Source: Rohdeia sp044358925 (GTDB lineage Bacteria > Planctomycetota > UBA1135 > GCA-002686595). Taken from it: a DNA stretch of 15,047 nt. The notes beneath the pieces were generated by a model. The model did not search any database. It worked only from the letters and a program-made list of their open reading frames with translations, and was not told the origin of the DNA. The position numbers and the translations under genes are program-made. The stretch is from NCBI GenBank assembly GCA_044358925.1, contig JBIKNC010000101.1:1-15047 (forward strand), given 5' to 3'. This document shows positions 1-6,991 of the stretch, in pieces; position 1 is the stretch's first letter, and every line of letters starts with the position of its first letter.

Positions 1-38
1 TCTCTCACAGAGCGTGCAGAAATGCTCGCGAACGGGCT

Positions 39-58
39 CCAACCGCGCCAGCGGTTGG
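39..58. other. 8-bp perfect hairpin in left-edge noncoding DNA
   Basis: Arms 39-46 and 51-58 are perfectly complementary around the 4-nt loop GCCA, and a G-T pair can extend them by one. The stretch 1-139 shows no convincing gene. It also holds tctctca (1-7) and ctctctca (111-118), both complementary to tgagagag at 71-78. The hairpin lies some 80 bp downstream of the secreted-protein gene that ends at 140 and could be part of a terminator region. It has no T-run, so the role is a guess. Confidence 0.35.
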
Positions 59-117
59 GCCAGAGGCACCTGAGAGAGCATGTCCGGCGCGCAGCGTCGA
101 TTTCTTCTCACTCTCTC

Positions 118-133
118 AGTTCCGCTCGGAACT
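118..133 (-). terminator. Possible hairpin terminator after the secreted-protein gene
   Basis: Arms 118-124 and 127-133 form a perfect 7-bp inverted repeat with a 2-nt spacer, beginning 7 bp beyond the stop codon of the minus-strand gene. An overlapping alternative stem uses 125-130 and 133-138. No U-tract follows on the minus strand; the sequence after it is purine-rich. A Rho-independent terminator of the classical type is therefore not supported, only a stem-loop at the expected place. Confidence 0.3.
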
Positions 134-139
134 CCGAGG

Positions 140-1798
140 TCAGAAGCAGCCGGTCGTCGCACTGCCCACGCGCAAGCGCAGGCCGTTCGACAGGTCCGCG
201 ATGCCGCCGAGCGGTCCGCCCGGCACGACCACGGCCGCCTGCAGGTGCACGATCGCACCCTCGAGCGCCGGGCTGGCCGGGATGGCGAGCGGGAACGACA
301 CACGACCGGTGACGTCGGAGACCGACTGGCCGTACTGCAGCACGTCGATGCCGAGCAGACCTCCGAGGTAGGCCGTGCAGGACGGCGGGATCGGAACGGA
401 TGCAGCCGTCGCGGACCCGTACAGCAGGCAGAACGAGCTCGGCACCACGCCGACACCCGTGATCGCGAACTGACTGTTGCCGAGGTTCGGGAGCGGTTGT
501 GCACCGCCGATGTAGATGCGCGGCGGAACACCCGACAGCGCGCAGCCCGCACCCATGTCGTAGGCGATGCGGCGCTTCGGCACCGACGTGGAGACGGTGA
601 ACGAACCTGCTCCGACGCCCGGCTGGTCCTGCACGAGTACCACGTTGCTCGTCTCCGGTGCCGCGTCGCAGTCGAACCAGACGTTGTAGATCGTGTTCCA
701 GTCGAGGGCGTTGTTCGTGCCGGTGAACACGATCTCACCGCCGACCACACTCACCGACCAGTCGTTGTTCGCGTTGTCGTCGATGTCGCGGAAGCCGATG
801 TTGACGACGTTCGACGACGGGCAGATCGGGATGCGGATCTCACGCACACCGCGAGCGTTGTCGCGGTTGTGCAGCGCGTACTCGTAGTGCCACAGGCCCT
901 GCTTCGGGCCGGTGACCTTCACACCCACGTGGACGCGACCGTCGTCGTTCGCGTTCGTGCCGGACGTGACCGTCGCACCGGCCCAGCTCTCGAGGATCGA
1001 GCCGTAGGCGATGTTGGTCGTCGGATTGAGGTTCCACGAGCTGCCGCCGAAACTCGCGCTCATGCGGCGCCAAGCCATGTTGTCGTCGCGCGCCGCTTCC
1101 GGCTCGCCTTCGATCACGTAGTAGGCCTGGTAGGCGAACAGCGACGTCGACGTGTTGTCGATCAGGTCCTGGTCGAACAGATTGATGCGCGTGCCGACCG
1201 GGCCGAGGCTGTTCGCCTGGGTCTGCGAGAAGCTCCGCTGGCCGTCACACGTGCTGCCCGTGAGACCGAGGTCGAAGTACGAGCAGGTCATCTCCCACTC
1301 GCCGAGCCACGGGTCGATCTCGTCCGCCGGCCCGAGCCAGTACTTGTCCGAGTTGTTCAGGATGCCGTAGGTGTCGGAGCAACCGACGCCCAGCACTTCT
1401 CCGAACTGCACCGGGAAGGTGCAGCCGAGTTGGCACTGGTTGTCGGCCAGTGCGAAGAACCCGTGTTTGACGGCAGAGCGATCCGAGATCTGGTAGATCC
1501 GCCCGTTCGCATCCTCGCGTGTGACGAGGAACGCGATGAACGGGTGGTTCTCGTTCGGCACCTGGAACCACGGCACTTCGACGGAGCCGAAGTTGCACGA
1601 GGTCGTCGACATCGCCGCGCCGGTGAGGCCGTTCGGGAACGTGCCGGTGCGGCCGACCGAGTCGATGTCGCCGAGCTGGCCGAGAGCGACATCCGTCCCG
1701 GGGACGATGTTCGACTGGGCGACGGCGGAGGTGGCGGCGGAGGCCGCGAGGGCGGCGGCGAAGGCGAATGCCGAGAGGTGGGATGTGGACGCGTGCAT
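140..1798 (-). CDS. Secreted protein of unknown function with planctomycete-type C-terminal module
   Basis: The start at 1798 is chosen because it places a clean signal peptide at the N-terminus: a hydrophobic Ala-rich stretch (residues 8-26) ending AVA before Q28. Upstream in-frame codons encode an Arg-rich, non-protein-like stretch. The 552-residue product is therefore predicted to be exported. Residues 65-185 hold several Cys (68, 122, 126, 140, 172, 184), suggesting disulfides outside the cytoplasm. Residues 240-380 are Asn/Asp/Trp/Gly-rich and beta-like. The last 130 residues or so (PPRIYIGG near 425, then GRVSFPLAIP near 498-507 and SNGLRLRVG near 537-545) resemble a C-terminal module that I recall in many planctomycete extracellular proteins; this is from memory and unchecked. 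No catalytic motif is recognised. It is transcribed divergently from the lipoprotein gene, across an intergenic region containing a 16-bp palindrome. A surface or matrix role is inference. Confidence 0.85.
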   Translation of the reverse strand: MHASTSHLSAFAFAAALAASAATSAVAQSNIVPGTDVALGQLGDIDSVGRTGTFPNGLTGAAMSTTSCNFGSVEVPWFQVPNENHPFIAFLVTREDANGRIYQISDRSAVKHGFFALADNQCQLGCTFPVQFGEVLGVGCSDTYGILNNSDKYWLGPADEIDPWLGEWEMTCSYFDLGLTGSTCDGQRSFSQTQANSLGPVGTRINLFDQDLIDNTSTSLFAYQAYYVIEGEPEAARDDNMAWRRMSASFGGSSWNLNPTTNIAYGSILESWAGATVTSGTNANDDGRVHVGVKVTGPKQGLWHYEYALHNRDNARGVREIRIPICPSSNVVNIGFRDIDDNANNDWSVSVVGGEIVFTGTNNALDWNTIYNVWFDCDAAPETSNVVLVQDQPGVGAGSFTVSTSVPKRRIAYDMGAGCALSGVPPRIYIGGAQPLPNLGNSQFAITGVGVVPSSFCLLYGSATAASVPIPPSCTAYLGGLLGIDVLQYGQSVSDVTGRVSFPLAIPASPALEGAIVHLQAAVVVPGGPLGGIADLSNGLRLRVGSATTGCF

Positions 1799-2106
1799 CG
1801 TGAGTGGGGTCGGCGCCGCACCTCGAGGTGCGCAGCGCGGGTGGTGGCGTCGACGGACGGGCCCTGAGACGGGATCCGTCGACCTTGTTTCTAGGGCCGA
1901 ACGTGCGAGTCGAAGGCGCCGCCCGTGCAGTGTAGATGGCGGGACGGCGTGCGGACGGCTGCGACTTCGGCCCGCAGCCCGTCGAGACGCGTCGTGAGCG
2001 CCGCGGTGCACGGAGGTCCGTTCCAGCAACGAGCTTGGCGCGTTCGAGCACGAGTGGATCGCCTGCGCTCACCTACGATGCGCCGCCGCGCGCGCGCCTT
2101 CCGCCC
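1799..2106. promoter_or_regulatory. 308-bp divergent intergenic region with palindromes
   Basis: This gap separates the divergent secreted-protein and lipoprotein genes, so both promoters should lie here. It contains a perfect 16-bp palindrome at 1817-1832 and a 9-bp inverted repeat at 1849-1857 and 1875-1883 with a 17-nt spacer, both on the side of the secreted-protein gene. A TACGAT hexamer at 2074-2079, 27 nt before the lipoprotein start, is the best -10 candidate for the plus strand. On the minus strand TACACT (1934-1929) and TAGAAA (near 1895) are weak -10 candidates. No clear -35 was found for any. No small gene is convincing here. Confidence 0.4.
1817..1832. promoter_or_regulatory. 16-bp perfect palindrome in the presumed leader of the secreted-protein gene
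   Basis: CGCACCTC followed directly by GAGGTGCG is an exact dyad with no spacer, lying 19-34 nt upstream of the ATG at 1798. A spacer-less dyad is more typical of a dimeric DNA-binding protein site than of an RNA hairpin. Operator function is inference. It could also mask the translation start region as a folded leader, together with the 1849-1883 inverted repeat. Confidence 0.35.
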
Positions 2107-2718
2107 ATGTCGATCCCCCATTCGTTTCGGTCCTCGTGGCTGCTCGTCCTCCTGTTCGTGTGCGCCGCCGGCTGCCGCCTGCCCGAGGCGACCGACGGCG
2201 AGGGCTTCGAGCTGACACGCACCGACCAGCGCGTGGCGGATCCGCTCGCCTTCCTCGCGCCCTTCACGGGCGGTCGTTTCGACCGCACGATCGGCAGCGG
2301 CGACCGCGCCCTCGCCGCGCACGTCTCGACCGAAGTCCTGCTGCCGGGTGTGCTCGTGCGTCAGCGCACCGAGGCCCTCGTCGACGGCACGTGGACGACC
2401 GTCGTCGAGTCGTTCTTCGGCCACGATCCGCGCCGCGGCGTCGTCACGTACCGCGCGTGGACGCTCGACGGCGCCTTCATGGAGGGCGTCGCGAAGAGCG
2501 GGGGCAACGGCGTGGTGATCGTCGACTTCGAGTTGTTCGACGAACGCGGTGTCGTGCCCCTGCGGCAGCGCTACGAATTCGACGGGCCCGCGCGGTGTGC
2601 GTGGGCGACCGTCACACGCGGCGAGGAAGAAGAGCGACTCTTCGACGCCGGTGAGATGCGCCGCGCGATCCCGGATCACGTGCCGCCGGCGGCGCTCGCA
2701 CCGGCGGGTGCACCGTGA
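2107..2718 (+). CDS. Small predicted lipoprotein of unknown function
   Basis: The start at 2107 gives a 203-residue protein beginning with a lipoprotein signal: a basic/polar N-terminus, a hydrophobic core at residues 11-19, and a lipobox-like AAG-C23. The mature protein is probably lipid-anchored at C23. The rest (about 35-185) is beta-rich, with the pattern FFGHDPRRG, YRAWTLDG and YEFDGPARC. This loosely recalls small beta-barrel families such as DUF1579, but I cannot assign one. It carries about 15 extra residues at the C-terminus rich in Ala and Pro. Its stop overlaps the GTG start of the next gene by 4 bp, so the two are probably translationally coupled. A candidate -10 (TACGAT) lies 27 nt upstream. 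Confidence 0.75.
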   Translation: MSIPHSFRSSWLLVLLFVCAAGCRLPEATDGEGFELTRTDQRVADPLAFLAPFTGGRFDRTIGSGDRALAAHVSTEVLLPGVLVRQRTEALVDGTWTTVVESFFGHDPRRGVVTYRAWTLDGAFMEGVAKSGGNGVVIVDFELFDERGVVPLRQRYEFDGPARCAWATVTRGEEEERLFDAGEMRRAIPDHVPPAALAPAGAP

Positions 2719-3644
2719 GCGCCGAGTTGCACATCGAACGTCTGCCGGTCGAGCGACTGCTCGTCGCCGGGTGCGGCTCGCTCGGCACGCGCATCGCACT
2801 GCTCGCGGCGACGCGCGGAGCGACGGTGTTCGGATTGCGACGCCATGCGGCACAGTTGCGTGCCCCGATCGAACCGATCGCGGGCGATCTCGTGCGCGGC
2901 GATTTCGCCGTGCCCGCTGCACTCGACGCGGTCGTGTTGTCGGTCGCGCCGGGCCCCGAGGCACGCGCGGCCAAGACGCCGCAGGAGCGCGCCGCGGTCT
3001 ACGAACAGACCTACCTCGCGAGCGCGCGCGGCCTCGTCGACGCACTGCGGCGCGCGCACGCACGACCGCGCCGCATGGTGTTCACGTCGTCGACCGGTGT
3101 GTACGGCGCCGACGACGGGAGCGCGGTCGACGAGGACACACCGCCGCAGCCGAGCGAGGCCACGGGGCGTGTCTTGCTCGCGACCGAAGAGTTGCTCGCG
3201 AACAGCGGTTTCCCCGCCACCGCGCTGCGCCTCGGCGGCATCTACGGACCGGGTCGCACGCGTCTCGTCGAACAGGTGCTCAACGGCGAGGCGCACTATG
3301 GCGTCGCGCCGCCGCGTTTCACGAACCGCATCCACGTCGACGACGCGGCCGCGGCCGTCGTGCATCTCTTGGAACTCGCGGACGCTCCCGCGGTCGTGTG
3401 CGGCGTCGACGACGCGTGTGTCACCGAAGGCGAGGTGCTCGTGTGGCTCGCGCGCCGACTCGGGGCGCTCGAGCCGCGCCCGCTGCCCGGGCGCTCACCA
3501 CACGGCGGCGGCAAACGCGTCTCGAATGCGCGCTTGCGCGCGAGTGGCTTCAACTTCGCGTACCCGACGTATCGCGACGGCTACGAAGCGTTGATCGCCG
3601 AGCTGGGCGACGGCCCGTTCACGCTGCGTTCGCGCACGAGGTGA
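2715..3644 (+). CDS. YeeZ-like NAD(P)-binding epimerase/dehydratase family protein
   Basis: A 309-residue extended short-chain dehydrogenase-like protein. It has an N-terminal Rossmann glycine motif (G19-C-G21-S-L-G24), the strand-end motif FTSSTGVYG (123-131), LRLGGIYGPG (171-180) and NRIHVDDAA (204-212). These match the order in E. coli YeeZ-type proteins as I remember them. The usual SDR catalytic Tyr-x3-Lys is absent: the aligned positions are T150 and L154 in TGRVLLATEEL. YeeZ also has a GRVL segment there, so the loss looks like a family trait rather than decay. The substrate is unknown, and the protein may bind a dinucleotide without classical SDR catalysis. It starts with GTG inside the stop of the lipoprotein gene (GTGA overlap) and ends at the convergent junction with the SprA-like gene. 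Confidence 0.85.
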   Translation: MSAELHIERLPVERLLVAGCGSLGTRIALLAATRGATVFGLRRHAAQLRAPIEPIAGDLVRGDFAVPAALDAVVLSVAPGPEARAAKTPQERAAVYEQTYLASARGLVDALRRAHARPRRMVFTSSTGVYGADDGSAVDEDTPPQPSEATGRVLLATEELLANSGFPATALRLGGIYGPGRTRLVEQVLNGEAHYGVAPPRFTNRIHVDDAAAAVVHLLELADAPAVVCGVDDACVTEGEVLVWLARRLGALEPRPLPGRSPHGGGKRVSNARLRASGFNFAYPTYRDGYEALIAELGDGPFTLRSRTR

Positions 3645-3691
3645 ACGGGCACGCAGTGAACGCGCGCGGCTCACCGTCGCCGCCCGTTCAC
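3613..3691. repeat. Three alternating copies of a 10-bp inverted repeat at a convergent gene junction
   Basis: GCCCGTTCAC occurs at 3613-3622 and 3682-3691, and its exact reverse complement GTGAACGGGC at 3641-3650. The middle copy can pair with either flank, giving a stem with an 18-nt or a 31-nt loop. The set spans the last codons and stop of the YeeZ-like gene and the stop of the SprA-like gene. A bidirectional terminator is the simplest reading, although no T-run follows on either strand. Confidence 0.55.
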
Positions 3692-4425
3692 GCGGCGCGT
3701 GTCGTGTCGTCGCCCGGATCGCGCGCGGCCTCGTAGGCGGCCGCGGCCTTCGCGCGCAACTCGTCGAGCTGCTCGTCGCGCGCCGCACCTTCCTCGTGTC
3801 GGATCTGCGCGCGCGCACGCGCTTCGATGCCGGCGGCACGCAGCGCGATCGACGTGTCGGCGCTCGCACCGCCCGTGGCCGCGAGCGCGGCACGCAGCGC
3901 GCGTGCGGCCTCTTCCGCCTCGGCCTCCGGCTCGCCGCCCTTCGGCAGCTCGATGCGCGATTCGCCTTCGATCGCGTAGCGCCGACCGTCGGGGCCGACC
4001 TCGAATTCGAACGTCGGTTCGCCGCGCACGACGTCCGGTGCGACGGCGCGCAACACGTTCTCCTGTGCACGAACGACACGATCGATGCGCTCGAGTTCGC
4101 GCACGCGGCGCAGCTCGTCGCTCGTCGGATCGAGCGCCTCGCTCTCACCCGACGGCGCGCCCTCTTCCGCGGGCAGGACGCCATCCTGCGCGCGCTCGCG
4201 GCGCGGCGTCTCGTCGGACAAGCGCCCGATGCGACGCTCGTGCTCGGCGAGTTCCTCGCCGCGCGCCGAGATGTCGACTCCGTCGACGCGCAAGCCGCGT
4301 GCGACCTCCCCGCGGTCGACATCGGCTGGCGAGCGTGCGAGAGCGGCGTGGATGCGTTCCGCGCTGCGCACGTGCCGGGGTCCTTCGAGCTCCCCGGAAT
4401 GCTCGGACTGGATGTTCGGCAGCAT
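3688..4425 (-). CDS. SprA-related protein with a degenerate HExxH motif
   Basis: The start at 4425 is preceded by a good Shine-Dalgarno (GGAGG at 4436-4432, 6-nt spacer), giving 245 residues. Residues 104-210 follow the SprA-related putative metalloprotease family as I remember it: a charged helix, then VRA-HExxH, then FEVGPDGRRYAIEGES (141-156), an acidic Pro/Glu stretch and an Ala/Arg-rich helix ending EARARAQI. In the family the motif reads HEQAH. Here residues 121-125 are Q-E-N-V-L, so both zinc-binding His are lost while Glu122 remains. A protease function is therefore unlikely; a scaffold or binding role is inference. Residues 47-62 (VDGVDISARGEELAEH) faintly recall FlgM-type anti-sigma segments, which is speculative. 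There is no signal peptide or membrane segment. The gene converges with the YeeZ-like gene and diverges from the ligase gene. Confidence 0.75.
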   Translation of the reverse strand: MLPNIQSEHSGELEGPRHVRSAERIHAALARSPADVDRGEVARGLRVDGVDISARGEELAEHERRIGRLSDETPRRERAQDGVLPAEEGAPSGESEALDPTSDELRRVRELERIDRVVRAQENVLRAVAPDVVRGEPTFEFEVGPDGRRYAIEGESRIELPKGGEPEAEAEEAARALRAALAATGGASADTSIALRAAGIEARARAQIRHEEGAARDEQLDELRAKAAAAYEAARDPGDDTTRAA

Positions 4426-4572
4426 GTGCCACCTCCGTCTTCGGGTTTCGGCCGCATGTGTCGAGCCGATCGAGGCGAAGTGCGACGATCGCCGCCGCGC
4501 GAACGCAAGTCGAGTGCGCGGCCACGTGCGGTCGCTCCGCTGCTCGTGCGCCCTGCACGCACGGAGTGACGA

Positions 4573-4596
4573 GCGCCTGCCCGCGCGCCTGCCCGC
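4573..4596. repeat. Two tandem copies of a 12-bp unit before the ligase gene
   Basis: GCGCCTGCCCGC is repeated exactly at 4573-4584 and 4585-4596, in the 198-bp divergent spacer between the SprA-like gene and the ligase gene. It sits just upstream of the candidate -10 at 4611. Nothing else was seen in this spacer. Chance duplication in GC-rich DNA is quite possible. Confidence 0.4.
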
Positions 4597-4610
4597 GTGC
4601 TGGGCACGGC

Positions 4611-4616
4611 TACGAT
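4611..4616 (+). promoter_or_regulatory. Candidate -10 element (TACGAT) just before the ligase start
   Basis: TACGAT ends 7 nt before the ATG at 4624, a spacing expected for a leaderless or nearly leaderless transcript. The same TACGATGCGC string occurs before the lipoprotein gene at 2074, and the related TACCTT lies at 6154 before the next gene. No convincing -35 was found, so this is a pattern-based guess. Confidence 0.3.
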
Positions 4617-4623
4617 GCGCGGC

Positions 4624-6015
4624 ATGCCGACGCACGATCCCGCGCTCGCCCTCGACGCCGCCCGCGCGCGCGACGTCATCCGCGCATCGACGTTCGAGCC
4701 GAAGGGCGGCCCGGCGAACGGCGCGAAGCGGCGCGTGGGCCTGGAGCCCGAGCGTTTCGCGCTGCGCGTCGACGCGAGCGGTGCGCCGGGCGAGCGCCTG
4801 GTTCTCGATGGTCCGGGCGGCGTGCTCGAACGACTCGCCGCGGCACGCGACCCGCGCCTCGGAATGCCGCGCTTCGAGCAGCATCCGCCTTCGATGGAGC
4901 TGCCGAGCGGCGGCAGCCTGACCTTCGAACCCGGCGCGCAGATCGAACACTCGACCGCGGTCTTCGACTTCGCTTCGACGGCACTCGACGACGTCGTTCA
5001 GGTCGGCGACGCCGTGCAGGCGGCTCTCGGTGGCGCGCGGCTCGTCTCGCTGGGCGTCGATCCGTGGCACACACCGGCCGACGTGCCGCAACAGTTGCGC
5101 GCACCGCGCTACCGCGCGATGGAGCAGTACCTCGCCGCGCGTTCGGAGTACGGCGCATGGATGATGCGCAACTCGTGTTCGCTGCAGGTCAACCTCGACC
5201 TCGGCGTCGAGTCGGTGCGTGCGGAGCGCTATCTGCTCGCGAATCTCCTGAGTCCGTTGCTCGTCGCGCTCTTCTCGACCAGTCCCGAACTACCGGGCGA
5301 GACGCGCCGCCACTCGCGCCGCGCGCGCATCTGGCAGAAGCTCGATCCGACGCGCAGCGGCTTCCCGCGCAGCCTCGTCGAGGGGCGCGGCACGCCGCTC
5401 GAGCAGTACACCCAAGCGGCGCTCGAAGCGGACGTGTTGCTGGTTCGCACGCAGGGCGGCGCCGAGGCCGGTCGGCCCGGCTGGCGCTTCGCCGACTGGC
5501 TCGAACACGGGCACCCGACGCTCGGCCGCCCCACCGCCGACGACCTCGTCTACCACCTCTCGACGCTGTTCCTCGAGGTGCGCGTGCGCGGCTTCCACGA
5601 ACTGCGCGGCATCGACGCGCTGCCGCCGTGTTGGCGCGCCGCGGCGGTCGTGTTCGTGTGCGGCCTGCTCTACGACGACGCGGCACTCGAACGCGCACTC
5701 GCCGTCGTCGCGCCCTGGCGCAGCGAACTTCCGGAGCGTTGGCGGCGCGCCGGAGAGGTGGGTCTCGCCGACGACGAGCTGTTCGCGGCCGGCCGACAGC
5801 TGTTCGCCATCGCTCTCGACGGCGCCGAACGCCTCGGCGACACGTTCCTGTGGCCCGAACACCGCGCCGACGCGGCCGACTTCGCCGAGCACTTCACCCA
5901 GCGCCGGCGCGCGCCCGCCGACGAACTGCGCGAGCGACTCGGCGATCCGCGCGCCGCTGTCGCCTGGGCGCTGGGCGCCGGCTGTTCGCGCGGCGTCCGC
6001 AGCGTGGGAGTCTGA
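4624..6015 (+). CDS. Glutamate-cysteine ligase, GCS2 family (EgtA-like)
   Basis: Predicted to join glutamate and cysteine to gamma-glutamylcysteine using ATP in the cytoplasm, feeding glutathione or ergothioneine synthesis. With ATG 4624 the protein has 463 residues, normal for the family. GTG 4597 and ATG 4615 are alternative starts; 4624 is preferred because the 4597 start adds nothing conserved. Family landmarks: VGLEPERF (38-45, the GxExE motif), FEPGAQIEHS (101-110), SLQVNLDL (186-193), RARIWQKLDPTRSGFP (233-248), and DWLEHGHP followed by DDLVYHLSTLFLEVRVRGFHELRGIDALPP in pieces across 291-335. The last segments fit the actinobacterial EgtA subtype better than plant-type GshA, from memory. 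No glutathione synthetase or other ergothioneine genes are in the window, so the product pathway is open. The downstream gene follows after 155 bp. Confidence 0.88.
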   Translation: MPTHDPALALDAARARDVIRASTFEPKGGPANGAKRRVGLEPERFALRVDASGAPGERLVLDGPGGVLERLAAARDPRLGMPRFEQHPPSMELPSGGSLTFEPGAQIEHSTAVFDFASTALDDVVQVGDAVQAALGGARLVSLGVDPWHTPADVPQQLRAPRYRAMEQYLAARSEYGAWMMRNSCSLQVNLDLGVESVRAERYLLANLLSPLLVALFSTSPELPGETRRHSRRARIWQKLDPTRSGFPRSLVEGRGTPLEQYTQAALEADVLLVRTQGGAEAGRPGWRFADWLEHGHPTLGRPTADDLVYHLSTLFLEVRVRGFHELRGIDALPPCWRAAAVVFVCGLLYDDAALERALAVVAPWRSELPERWRRAGEVGLADDELFAAGRQLFAIALDGAERLGDTFLWPEHRADAADFAEHFTQRRRAPADELRERLGDPRAAVAWALGAGCSRGVRSVGV

Positions 6016-6074
6016 CGAGCGGCTCGGACGCGCCTCCTCGACCGCTGCCGACCCGTGCGCCGATGCAGAGCGCG

Positions 6075-6128
6075 CGGCGTCGATGGCGCGGCGCCACCGC
6101 ACGGCGTCGATGGCGCGGCGCCACCGCG
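6075..6128. repeat. 27-bp tandem direct repeat, two copies
   Basis: Copies at 6075-6101 and 6102-6128 differ only in the last base, and a few bases of a third copy follow. Each copy contains the dyad TGGCGC-G-GCGCCA, so the array can form two small hairpins. It lies in the 155-bp spacer between the ligase gene and the downstream hypothetical gene. The 27-bp period keeps a reading frame open, but no gene is proposed here. Replication slippage in GC-rich DNA is the plain explanation. Confidence 0.8.
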
Positions 6129-6170
6129 CGGCGCGCTTCGGACCGCGCGGCGCTACCTTCTGACACGACC

Positions 6171-6944
6171 ATGGCCCGTTCCGCGAACCTCGTCTCTCCC
6201 GCCGACCGGCGGCTGATGGTGCTCCTGCGCATGCCGGCGCACGAGCTCGCGTGTTCGTTGCCGGGCGAGTTCGAGCCGCTCGCCATCGCCGGTCAAGGCC
6301 TCGTCCTGCTGGACTATGCGCAGCGCCCAGCGCTGTGCGGTCTGCGTCGACGCACGCACCACCACCTCGCGCTGCGAGTGCCCGTGCAGTCGTCCGCCGG
6401 CGACGGCGCGCGTTCGTTGTGGGTGCCGCGGCGCTACACGTCGTCGCGAATCGCGACGCTGCCGTTCGCGCGAGGCGGCAGCGCGGCGCGCGCCGAACAC
6501 GCGCACTTCGAACTCGCACTCGAAGGTTTCCACGTCGAACTCGAAGTGCGCACGGCGCGCGGCCGTGTGCTCTACCTGCGCGCCGAGACCGCCGGCCACA
6601 TGGGCCCGTCGCTGTTCCGCTCACCCGACGAGGTCGACGCCCTCCTCGAACGTTGGTGCGACGGCTACCGACCCGCGGGACTGTGCAGCGGACTCGATCG
6701 CCCGCGCGTTCCGAGCGAGCGAGCCGCGCTGCAGCCGATGCTCGTGCACGCGCTGCAGAACGCGACGCTGCCCGAACTCTTCCCCGGCGTCGAGGACAGC
6801 GTCGAACTCGACTGCGTGCTGCGTCAGGTGCGCGAGCGTCCGCTCACCCGCGGACTGCGTCGGCCGAGCTACTTGGAGAAGCTCGCACTCGGTCGCGCCG
6901 ACCTCGACGCGCCGCCGGCGGGTGCCTTCAGCGTGCGCGGCTGA
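6171..6944 (+). CDS. Hypothetical protein, possibly DUF2071/acetoacetate-decarboxylase-like fold
   Basis: A 257-residue protein without signal peptide or membrane segment. The ATG at 6171 is chosen because the continuous upstream frame encodes Arg-rich, repeat-derived sequence with no protein character. The order LPGEFEPLAIAGQGLVLLDY (in part 30-48), a His-rich segment RTHHHLAL (60-67), LWVPRRYTSSR (83-93) and HFELALEGFHVELEV (110-124) loosely recalls DUF2071-type proteins, in which a beta-barrel carries residues for a small ligand. I could not confirm any active-site residue, so the family is tentative. TACCTT at 6154-6159 is a possible -10, which would give only a few leader nucleotides. 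The gene could be cotranscribed with the ligase gene. It ends 47 bp before the left arm of the long hairpin. Confidence 0.7.
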   Translation: MARSANLVSPADRRLMVLLRMPAHELACSLPGEFEPLAIAGQGLVLLDYAQRPALCGLRRRTHHHLALRVPVQSSAGDGARSLWVPRRYTSSRIATLPFARGGSAARAEHAHFELALEGFHVELEVRTARGRVLYLRAETAGHMGPSLFRSPDEVDALLERWCDGYRPAGLCSGLDRPRVPSERAALQPMLVHALQNATLPELFPGVEDSVELDCVLRQVRERPLTRGLRRPSYLEKLALGRADLDAPPAGAFSVRG

Positions 6945-6991
6945 AGAACCTCGCAAGCCGCAGGCGCATCACGCGTGCCCTGCGCTCTCAG

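Noticed and set aside
80..1867. Long open frame on the plus strand opposite the secreted-protein gene
   Set aside because: It is Arg/Asp/Val-rich without any domain-like pattern, an antisense shadow typical of high GC. The minus strand has a signal peptide and balanced composition.
4426..5091. N-terminal extension of the SprA-like frame
   Set aside because: It runs antisense to the ligase gene, is Arg-rich, and a strong Shine-Dalgarno supports the internal start at 4425.
3699..6170. Very long plus-strand frame leading into the hypothetical gene at 6171
   Set aside because: The part before 6171 is mostly Arg/Ala and overlaps the SprA-like gene and the ligase gene in another frame; only 6171-6944 looks like protein.
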